NCBI RefSeq assembly: GCF_024397915.1
Contig: NZ_CP073347.1
Span: forward strand, 5,144,774 to 5,208,773
Length of the DNA stretch: 64,000 bases
Reading direction: 5' to 3'
Origin: Marinobacterium rhizophilum
GTDB lineage: Bacteria > Pseudomonadota > Gammaproteobacteria > Pseudomonadales > Balneatricaceae
A program made the position numbers and the translations under genes. Every line of letters begins with the position of its first letter. Within the stretch, counting starts at the first letter, position 1. Of the stretch, positions 34,270 through 41,276 are shown piece after piece. Under the pieces are notes generated by a model. That model was given only the letters and a program-made list of their open reading frames with translations, made no database searches and was not told the DNA's origin.

Positions 34270-37257
34270 TTGATTACGACTATTGGGATACTGGGCGACC
34301 TGTCTGCTATCGAAGCTCGTGGAGAACAACAGGTTGAAGAGACTGATGAGCATGAAGAGTTAAAGTCTGAGCTAATATCCGTTGGGCAATATTTTGATGC
34401 TTTGATTCAGTCTCATCTGGCTGATGAGATGACTATTTATCTAAAAATTATCGGTTCGGCGGCCTACTATTTAGCGAACATGCCCGGCAGCTCCATCGTT
34501 CTGGCCAAAAGTTTAGTCTATAACACAGAACTGCTCACTGATACTAATCTTGAGGGAATTTTGATATGGATATTAAAGTCCAACTTCGAAGAAGATTGGT
34601 ATCGCGTTGAAAAAACCTATTTAACTCAGGCAATAGATGATGTCGGCTACGCCACTCAAAGTTTCTTTGGTTTAAACCTTGATGCCCAGAGCTTTAAACA
34701 GGCAATACAGGTCTTAAGGAACGAAGTGTACGAAAAAGGTTCTGATAGAGAGCTTTTGTTTGCCGACATTATTTCTTCTATCCTGCTAAGAAAACTCGAA
34801 AACTCGTCAATAATCTGTTTGCCGAAATATACACAAATCCCCATAGAGCAATGGGTAAATGTAATTACTAAGCCGACATTTGTTCAAGAGTTTTGGCCTG
34901 CTCAGAGGTTGCTGGGCGAGCAAGGAATTTTGTCTGGTGTATCTGCTGTTGTGCAAATGCCCACGAGTGCGGGAAAGACAAAATCTACAGAATTAATAAT
35001 TAGAAGCTCGTTTTTGTCTGGGCGCTCTGACGTTGCTGTAATAGTCGCGCCATTCAGAGCCTTATGTAGGGAGATTACCGCTACATTTGAACAGGCATTC
35101 GAAGGTGAAGATGTAAATATCAATGAATTGCAAGATGTTCTGGATATTTCCGATAGTGATGACGAGCTTATAAAACTTTTAACCGGAGAAACTGATCAGG
35201 ATGGAATAGCTACCAAGTCTATAGTTGTTACCACACCGGAGAAACTTGTTTATCTTCTTAGACATGAACCCGCTTTAGCAGACTCAATCGGCTTGCTTAT
35301 TTTTGACGAAGGGCATCAGTTTGACACTGGAAAGAGAGGTGTCACCTACGAGCTATTGATGGCCTACCTCAAATCTCGCGTAGGTGATGATGTTCAGAAG
35401 GTATTGATCTCCGCTGTAATGGCTAACGCAAACTCAATTGGTGAATGGCTTAATGGAGAAGCCGGTATTGAGATTCAAGGAGCTGGATGTTTACCAACAG
35501 TACGAAGTACAGCCTTTGCAAGCTGGCAAACAGCAATGGGTCAACTTCAATATATCGATCAAGATCGTGAGGCAGATAGAGATTTTTTCGTTCCTAGAGT
35601 GATTGAGCAAATAAACCTCGGAACGAGAGGCCGAGAGAGGAACGCTCGGCTTTTTCCCGCCAAAAACGATAACCCCAGCGTCGCAGCTTATTTAGGGGTT
35701 AAATTATGCCATCAAGGACCCGTTGCTATCTTCTGCGGTATAAAGAGTACTGTTACGTCAATATGCGAGCTTTTAGTTGATTACTACGAAAGAGGGCTTA
35801 CTTTACCACCACCTAGCACTTCTAGCGATCAAAGCGAATTAGACAAAATTGCTTACCTTTCCAGTTTGCATTTTGGAGATGAGTTTATATTTACTCGTTC
35901 GATTTTCCTTGGAATATTGCCGCATAGCTCAAACACTCCTAATGGTATCCGTGTTTCTGTAGAGTGGGCAATGGAATCCAATAAGTCAGTGTTGGTAGTG
36001 TGTACCTCAACTCTTGCCCAGGGTGTGAATCTTCCAATTAGGTACTTAGTTGTTTCAAGTACATTTCAAGCAGGACAAGAAATCACCACACGAGACTTCC
36101 ACAATCTCATCGGGCGAGCAGGTAGAGCAGGATACCATACCGAAGGGAGTGTCATTTTTGCGGATACAGACGTTTTTGATAAGCGCAATAATTTTCGTGA
36201 AAGGTGGCGATGGCAAAGAGCGATGCATTTGCTCGATTTTACTAATGCGGAGGATTGCGCCAGTAGCCTACTTGACTTGATCTCGCCATTTGACTTTGCA
36301 GAACTTAATGTTGATGTTATCCAGTTCATCGCAAACCCAAGCGGCTATAGACAAAGCTGTATAGACGCAGGAAATCAAAACGCTGTTGATATCAGTTCGC
36401 TACTGGATCAGATGGATTATAAAGAAGCTTTAATCGAAGCAATAGAAAGCTATTTTTTGTCCTATTTGAAAGACAATCCAGATGCGCCTCAAACATTCTT
36501 TGATGAGTTGGCCCAAGGAACATTAGCTTACTTTTTGTCAGACGACGATCAGAAACAAAAGCTACGGGCGGCATTTTCACTTATCGCGAGTAGCGTTCTT
36601 TCTGTGCCCGAAGAGAAAAGGCCATTCTTCGGAAAATCGTTGCTGGGGTTGAAAAATCTATTCTTAATCGAAAATTGGCTTGATGAAAATTGGGGCGAAG
36701 TAGCACAAGCTCAAAGCTCCGATGAACTTCTTGTGATTTGCTGGCCATTGCTATCTCGGCTCAATAACAACAAGATGTTTCTCAAAATAAAGCCTGAAAA
36801 CGTTATATTAGATTTTGCAAAATTATGGATTTCAGGAAGTAGTTACGCTGATCTGCATGCTCACTTGGATCAATCAGGTGCTTATTATCAAGCTGGGTCG
36901 CAGCGCAGAAATATTAAAATGGACCATGTAGTAGACTTGGCTGACGGTGCGCTTTCTTTTGATTCCATGTTATATGTCGGAGCAATAGCTGATGTGGCCG
37001 AGGGTAAAGGATTAGAGGATGATGTATTGGAGCTTCTTAGGAGCTTGCAAACACGTCTAAAACTTGGACTGTCAAATAGCCTTGAAATGTGGCTCTATTC
37101 TCAGGGTTATGTTGATAGAGAGGTTTGCAAGAGCCTTGGTTCTGTTCTTAATGATCAAGGAGTAGATTCTGATGTGTTCGATTCCGATATGTTAAAGACA
37201 TACCACCAAGTTGTAAGTGAGTGTATTGGTAAGTTTCCATCGTACTTTAGTGGTTAA
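34270..37257 (+). CDS. hamB: Hachiman helicase HamB, main part after IS256 insertion
   Basis: A superfamily 2 helicase of 995 residues from the first start-like codon (TTG at 34270). The true frame extends through 34250 back to the fragment at 32836. Motif I is QMPTSAGKTKSTE, motif II LLIFDEGHQFDTG (DEGH), motif III region LISAVMANANSIG, and motif VI NLIGRAGRAGYHTEGSVIF. The C-terminal third is a HamB-specific helical region. In Hachiman this ATPase scans DNA and releases the HamA nuclease. Without the N-terminal 40 residues and native start, normal translation coupled to hamA is lost, so the system is probably inactive here. Confidence 0.8.
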   Translation: MITTIGILGDLSAIEARGEQQVEETDEHEELKSELISVGQYFDALIQSHLADEMTIYLKIIGSAAYYLANMPGSSIVLAKSLVYNTELLTDTNLEGILIWILKSNFEEDWYRVEKTYLTQAIDDVGYATQSFFGLNLDAQSFKQAIQVLRNEVYEKGSDRELLFADIISSILLRKLENSSIICLPKYTQIPIEQWVNVITKPTFVQEFWPAQRLLGEQGILSGVSAVVQMPTSAGKTKSTELIIRSSFLSGRSDVAVIVAPFRALCREITATFEQAFEGEDVNINELQDVLDISDSDDELIKLLTGETDQDGIATKSIVVTTPEKLVYLLRHEPALADSIGLLIFDEGHQFDTGKRGVTYELLMAYLKSRVGDDVQKVLISAVMANANSIGEWLNGEAGIEIQGAGCLPTVRSTAFASWQTAMGQLQYIDQDREADRDFFVPRVIEQINLGTRGRERNARLFPAKNDNPSVAAYLGVKLCHQGPVAIFCGIKSTVTSICELLVDYYERGLTLPPPSTSSDQSELDKIAYLSSLHFGDEFIFTRSIFLGILPHSSNTPNGIRVSVEWAMESNKSVLVVCTSTLAQGVNLPIRYLVVSSTFQAGQEITTRDFHNLIGRAGRAGYHTEGSVIFADTDVFDKRNNFRERWRWQRAMHLLDFTNAEDCASSLLDLISPFDFAELNVDVIQFIANPSGYRQSCIDAGNQNAVDISSLLDQMDYKEALIEAIESYFLSYLKDNPDAPQTFFDELAQGTLAYFLSDDDQKQKLRAAFSLIASSVLSVPEEKRPFFGKSLLGLKNLFLIENWLDENWGEVAQAQSSDELLVICWPLLSRLNNNKMFLKIKPENVILDFAKLWISGSSYADLHAHLDQSGAYYQAGSQRRNIKMDHVVDLADGALSFDSMLYVGAIADVAEGKGLEDDVLELLRSLQTRLKLGLSNSLEMWLYSQGYVDREVCKSLGSVLNDQGVDSDVFDSDMLKTYHQVVSECIGKFPSYFSG

Positions 37258-37263
37258 GCAGCC

Positions 37264-37270
37264 GTGTAAC
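37264..37270 (+). other. attC: Left half-site of the Hachiman cassette attC
   Basis: GTGTAAC, directly followed by the IS110-family element, begins 7 bases after the hamB stop. The remainder of the attC resumes at 38879. Together they form one attC interrupted by the insertion. Confidence 0.6.
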
Positions 37271-37754
37271 ACCTATGAGCCGTCCCCACGTCAATAGGCA
37301 TTAAAAAATTCTAGGCTTTTCGCCCATACTTGCTCTTTAATAATTTGATCTGCTTGCTTCGTATTTCCGGTCCGTTGACCACCGATGAATGCGGCAACAA
37401 ACACCTATTGAGGGTCTCTTATGCACCTGAGGTGCTGCCACTTCCGAGCATCCTGCCACGCGTGTGGGCCACTAGAAATAACTCGGTAACGCCGATCCTC
37501 CCATTCAAGAGGGTTGGATCATCCAGGATGTACCCGTTAGTCGGCGGGTTTGACCGGGGCGCACGCATACAAATTGTTAATTCCGGAAGCGGTCCGACAG
37601 CCCATCTAATCAAGGCGTCCGGGTTATCCGGCGGCAGCGATCAGGAGGATTTCGAGGTCTGGCCTCAATGACATACCCATTTTAGGGTTCCCCCGTCATT
37701 ATCGCTGGCACCGATCGATCCCCGTTAGGTGTGGAGCTTGGGCTGCCGGCCCGC
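37271..37754 (-). ncRNA. Non-coding end of the IS110-family element, candidate bridge RNA locus
   Basis: Nearly 500 bases within the element have no protein-like frame but are rich in short dyads, such as GCGTCCGGGTTATCCGGCGG (37613-37632). In IS1111-type elements a bridge (seeker) RNA that chooses the target is encoded in the non-coding end downstream of the transposase. The role is inferred from family knowledge; I did not fold it. Confidence 0.35.
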
Positions 37755-38798
37755 TTAACTTAAAAACTGTGCTTCATCGAACATTCGACCTCGTTTCAGC
37801 ATGAAGTAGACCGTCCGGCCCAGCTTGTGTGCCAGGGCGGATAAGGCTTTGGCTTTGCTCATCCGTTTCTGCAGGTGCTTCAGATACTGCTGGCCCCTGG
37901 TGTTGTTGCGCAGGTACAGCACCGCCGCCTCGGAAAAGGCCCACTTCAGATGGGCGTTACCGATTTTGGCGCCGGAGGTGCCATAGGTTTTACCGGCAGA
38001 TTCTGCCTTGCATTTCACCAGGCGAGCGTAGGAGGCGAACTGCTGCACCCGGTTAAAGCGATGGATATCGCCGATTTCGTACAGTATGGAGAGGGCCAAA
38101 ATCTGACCGATGCCGGGTACCGAGCGCAAGATGACATACGCCTGGTACTCGTGTTGTCTGGCATGCTTGTCGATAAAGCCCTCCACCGAACTGAGTTCGC
38201 GGTCGTAGAAATCGATCAGGTGCAGATCCATGTCGACACTGCGCTGTACGCTGGGATCCTCGAAACGGCCCTGCATCAGGGCCCGGTTTTGCACATAACG
38301 CAAGTTCAGGTCGATGGGTTCCAGGTTGTACTGGCTGTTGGTGTTCTTGATATGGGTCAGCAACTCAGCCCGCTTGCGCATCAGGTGCATCCGGCGACGC
38401 AGCAGGTCGCGGGTCGCGCGCATGGGTTCCGGGTAGGTATACGCCAGGGGAAACATGCCGCTTTTGAGGAGCTTGGCAATTTTCAGCGAATCGATCTTGT
38501 CGTTTTTGGCCTTGCCGCCATGGATCGCCCGCATGTAGAGGGCATGCCCCAGCACAAACGGCAGGTTGAATTGTTGGCAGAGATCGGACACCCAGTACCA
38601 GCAATGCATACATTCCACCCCGATAACCATGTCTTCGTGAAGGTAGGGCGCCAGCAGGTCGATCAGGTCCATGCTGGTCGCGGGTATATTTCTGTGCACC
38701 CGTATCTGATCTTCGGTATCGAGGATGCAGACATAGAGAACCCGGGCATGCAGATCGATACCACAGTAATACCGATGACTTTTCGTATAGAATCTCAT
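37755..38798 (-). CDS. IS110-family DEDD transposase
   Basis: A 347-residue transposase. The N-terminal RuvC-like DEDD domain has YYCGIDLHARVLYVCILD (Asp), VIGVECMHCWYWV (Glu) and GGKAKNDKIDSLKIAKLL (Asp-x-x-Asp). The C-terminal transposase_20 domain has LRSVPGIGQILALSILYEIG and FASYARLVKCKAESAGK, and the conserved Ser region AKIGNAHLKWAFSEAAVLYL. The frame is complete. Confidence 0.93.
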   Translation of the reverse strand: MRFYTKSHRYYCGIDLHARVLYVCILDTEDQIRVHRNIPATSMDLIDLLAPYLHEDMVIGVECMHCWYWVSDLCQQFNLPFVLGHALYMRAIHGGKAKNDKIDSLKIAKLLKSGMFPLAYTYPEPMRATRDLLRRRMHLMRKRAELLTHIKNTNSQYNLEPIDLNLRYVQNRALMQGRFEDPSVQRSVDMDLHLIDFYDRELSSVEGFIDKHARQHEYQAYVILRSVPGIGQILALSILYEIGDIHRFNRVQQFASYARLVKCKAESAGKTYGTSGAKIGNAHLKWAFSEAAVLYLRNNTRGQQYLKHLQKRMSKAKALSALAHKLGRTVYFMLKRGRMFDEAQFLS

Positions 38799-38878
38799 TA
38801 GCCTTCTCCGGTTTTGGTTTCACCACCTCCAGCATAGGCCGCGGTCTATGCTGGACGGAGAAGGCTCAATCAGTATCA

Positions 38879-38987
38879 AGGCCGTAAACTGGACGTAAAA
38901 TACTACGCAGTTTTTTGTGCACTCGTTTCGCTCATTATTGCACAAAAAACCGCTCCGTATTTTTCGCCAGTTACAGCGGGGTTAACT
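38879..38987 (+). other. attC: Main part of the Hachiman cassette attC
   Basis: A long imperfect palindrome from GTAAACTGG (38884) to CCAGTTAC (38974), with central arms GCAGTTTTTTGTGCA and TGCACAAAAAACCGC. The left arm has one extra A. It ends CAGCGGGGTTAACT, the right core site. The left core is displaced 1.6 kb to 37264 by the IS110-family element. Confidence 0.75.
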
Positions 38988-39003
38988 GACTTTGGAGGTT
39001 GGC

Positions 39004-39462
39004 ATGCTAGCTCCTATGGAAGAACTACAAAAAAATTATAGAAATGCTGTTTTTGATGCTCTTGCACACTATCAATTTATCGAATCACTTTTGAAAGATT
39101 GTATTACCCTTAGTAATAAGATTATACATGAAAAAACTAAAGATATATTAGGTTTTACATATTCAGAAAAGCGGTTAAATGACAAGGCATTGCAAGCATT
39201 ATGCAGCACCTATATGCACCTGACTAAGAATAAAAGCCTTGTCGGTCGTATCAAGAGCGCAGCTGAACATAGGAACAATATTGCCCATGAGGCGTGTTTT
39301 GAAAACTGGAAAGATAGAATTAATAATATTGATGCGCATAAACTTCATGAAAAAGGCTGTTCCATTAAAAAGCATGCCGATGAAGCGTCAAAGATGGTTG
39401 GAGAGTTACTGAAAGAGTATAAGGCTTTGCAGCTTGAGTTGGAGCAGTTAACAAGGCCATGA
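39004..39462 (+). CDS. Cassette 3: small HEPN-motif protein
   Basis: A 152-residue, mostly helical cytoplasmic protein. Residues 90-95 read RNNIAH in the context SAAEHRNNIAHEACFEN, exactly the RNx3H motif of HEPN-domain RNases. The N-terminal helix FDALAHYQFIESLLKDCITL is also HEPN-like. ATG at 39004 follows GGAGG at 5 bases; ATG at 39016 is an alternative. The gene fills a cassette between the attC at 38987 and that at 39446. A ribonuclease toxin or phage-defence role is plausible, but no partner antitoxin gene is in the cassette. Confidence 0.65.
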   Translation: MLAPMEELQKNYRNAVFDALAHYQFIESLLKDCITLSNKIIHEKTKDILGFTYSEKRLNDKALQALCSTYMHLTKNKSLVGRIKSAAEHRNNIAHEACFENWKDRINNIDAHKLHEKGCSIKKHADEASKMVGELLKEYKALQLELEQLTRP

Positions 39463-39514
39463 ATTTGACCTCAATACGCTTCGCTCCTTTCGTAAATTTA
39501 TGGCAGCGTTATGC
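39446..39514 (+). other. attC: attC site of cassette 3
   Basis: A 69-bp site from AGTTAAC to GTTATGC. Left arm AACAAGGCCATGAATTTGAC pairs with right arm GTAAATTTATGGCAGCGTT with an extrahelical G. It overlaps the end of the cassette 3 gene. Confidence 0.85.
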
Positions 39515-39550
39515 AGTAGTTCTAAACTAACAATTTCCTATGGAGGGGTG

Positions 39551-40093
39551 ATGGAAGTAATAACAATTACAAGTATTTTAAGTGCGGTAGTCGGCGCATT
39601 GACAGGCAGTCTTGGAGCTGCGCTTTTTGGGGCGTGCATTGGTGCTGCACTTTCTGCAATATTAATCGTTATTCATGAAACCAATCGTGAAAGAAAAAAT
39701 AGAGCTCTTGATCTCATACAAGAATACAGTTCTCCAAGTTACATTCAGATTCGCAATGATGCAGGTAAAGCGCTCAAGAAATCGATGGTAGAAATTGATA
39801 ACCCATCTTGGGATAATCTTTATCGAAAACTATCTACAGAAGAGTGGCAAAAAATATCTAAAATTGAACATTTTTATAAAAAATTAAATCTCATGGTAGA
39901 TATCGAAGAGGCTGATTCTAGATATTTAGCAAAATACTTCGAAGTTGAGTTTTGGCACTGGCAAACTAGATATTTTAGTCGTATAAATCTTGCATCTGGT
40001 GATCCTGAAATGGTATTTAAAGCTCTCGCTGACGCATTCGAACAACCTACCAATAATAATGCTTCAGTCCAGAAAACAAGTGAAACTGTATAA
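39551..40093 (+). CDS. Cassette 4: membrane-anchored protein of unknown function
   Basis: A 180-residue protein with an alanine- and glycine-rich hydrophobic N-terminus (SILSAVVGALTGSLGAALFG and AALSAILIVIHETN), likely one or two membrane helices. A soluble helical domain follows, with RALDLIQEYSSPSYIQIRND and FEVEFWHWQTRYFSRI. The layout resembles DUF4760-type proteins, but this is a weak similarity. GGAGGGG precedes ATG at 39551. The same layout, helix plus cytoplasmic coil, is seen in cassette 1. Function unknown. Confidence 0.65.
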   Translation: MEVITITSILSAVVGALTGSLGAALFGACIGAALSAILIVIHETNRERKNRALDLIQEYSSPSYIQIRNDAGKALKKSMVEIDNPSWDNLYRKLSTEEWQKISKIEHFYKKLNLMVDIEEADSRYLAKYFEVEFWHWQTRYFSRINLASGDPEMVFKALADAFEQPTNNNASVQKTSETV

Positions 40094-40130
40094 CAAGTCG
40101 CTGTTGTCGCCGTTGCACGGCTGGGACCTC
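40088..40130 (+). other. attC: Degenerate or half attC at the array end
   Basis: GTATAACAAGTCGCTGTTGT overlaps the end of the cassette 4 gene and matches the left half of common attC sites. I find no right core GTTRRRY with a matching arm, so the array appears truncated here. Confidence 0.5.
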
Positions 40131-40265
40131 CGTTGCCCCGGGAATTCCGGGCGCAGCACACCTAACTCGACGAACTCGTTTCTGGCATCCGATTTCATTC
40201 ACGCGTGAACCCCCACCAACAGAACCACCCATTATCTCATTCATCCCCCCAGCAAGGAGCACACC

Positions 40266-40829
40266 ATGCCTTCTCAAACTCCAGTCAACGACCAGATCAC
40301 CGACGCTGTTACCCAGGCCAACATCAAGGTTCTTGCCGACGCCCCGGCAATGGCGATGGGCGCGATCTACCAGAGCCTGGCCCATGCGACCGGCATCCTG
40401 TTCGAGAACGCTGTATCTGCGCAGCAGCAACTGAACATCCAGATGCAGGCCGCGACTAACCAGGGCGTGATACAGATCTACTCGGTGGACACGCAGGCTG
40501 ATGCGCAAGCGATGCAGAACTTGCTTCTGCAAGGCACGGCCGAGCTTCAGGCTGCGAGCGTGGGCGGCGTCAATTCGCAGATTGTCGATGCGGTAAAGCT
40601 GAGCCTGCGCAGCGTACTCGATAGCGCCGGTGACTTTTCCTTTGCGGTACGCAGCGCCGCCGAGGCGATGCAGGCCACACTGGATGGCATCAGCGCTGCC
40701 AGTCATCAGGATGGCATGCGAACCTTGCAACTGGCTGCGACCGCGGCCTGCCTGCGCGCGATGATTGCCGACCCCGGCCAGGCCGATGCCTATGCCAAGG
40801 TGCTGAACGAAATCCGCGGTCTGGTCTGA
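40266..40829 (+). CDS. rebB: RebB-like R-body protein
   Basis: A 187-residue protein with the RebB/'killing trait' domain. It begins PSQTPVNDQITDAVTQANIK and VLADAPAMAMGAIYQSLAHA, then NAVSAQQQLNIQMQAATNQG, a close match to the R-body structural subunits that roll into extendable protein ribbons. The C-terminal 100 residues (alanine-rich, helical) extend beyond the usual about 110-residue subunit. AAGGAG precedes the ATG. No other reb gene (rebA, rebC, rebD) is adjacent, and it is just outside the last attC-like site. Confidence 0.78.
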   Translation: MPSQTPVNDQITDAVTQANIKVLADAPAMAMGAIYQSLAHATGILFENAVSAQQQLNIQMQAATNQGVIQIYSVDTQADAQAMQNLLLQGTAELQAASVGGVNSQIVDAVKLSLRSVLDSAGDFSFAVRSAAEAMQATLDGISAASHQDGMRTLQLAATAACLRAMIADPGQADAYAKVLNEIRGLV

Positions 40830-40944
40830 AGCCCGCCGCGGCACTTGCGTGCAAGGCGACGCCCGTTCTTGCTTTGCACTGATTTTTTGCCTTGGTAAAA
40901 CGCCAGAATTGGCCCCAGGAAAACTCTGAACAAGGAACTGTCAT

Positions 40945-41226
40945 GTGAGAAAAATAATATTACTTGCCTTGGTCGCTATTGCTGGATGGCAGTTTTATCA
41001 GAAGCCTACGAGCATTGCGGGCTCAGCCAGCTCCGCCTCGTTCGGTAACCCGCAGGCCGAAGAGTATCGCTTTGAAGCCGAGTCGCGTTTTTCCTGCGAT
41101 GGTCGCCAGCATTGCAGCCAGATGAGGTCGCGTGAGGAGGCTGTATTTTTTATCAATAACTGTCCCAATACCAAGATGGACGGCGACAACGATGGCGTGC
41201 CCTGTGAAAACGATTCGCGCTTTTAA
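40945..41226 (+). CDS. Excalibur calcium-binding domain protein
   Basis: A 93-residue protein. An N-terminal hydrophobic stretch (IILLALVAIAGWQFYQK) acts as signal or anchor, and the C-terminus has the excalibur pattern CDGRQHCSQMRSREEAVFFI then NCPNTKMDGDNDGVPCE. The DGDNDGVPCE loop is the presumed Ca site. It is likely periplasmic or membrane-anchored. The start appears to be GTG near 40945 after AAGGAACTGTC. Confidence 0.8.
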   Translation: MRKIILLALVAIAGWQFYQKPTSIAGSASSASFGNPQAEEYRFEAESRFSCDGRQHCSQMRSREEAVFFINNCPNTKMDGDNDGVPCENDSRF

Positions 41227-41276
41227 CCCATGAAAGGCTGTCACCCCATGCCCCCTCCATCACGGGAATCGTACTA

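Larger units (their letters stand above)
37271..38878 (-). mobile_element. IS110/IS1111-family element inserted in attC
   Basis: The element of about 1.6 kb lies between GTGTAACA and AGGCCGTAAACTGG, the two parts of one attC. It carries a DEDD transposase gene and a 484-base non-coding segment at its transposase 3' side. No long terminal inverted repeats or target duplications are seen, as usual in this family. A group of IS1111 elements is known to target attC sites. Exact ends are uncertain by a few bases. Confidence 0.72.

Noticed and set aside
37330..37671. A 113-codon open frame on the plus strand inside the IS110-family element
   Set aside because: No family resemblance and it falls in the non-coding end where the bridge RNA is expected.
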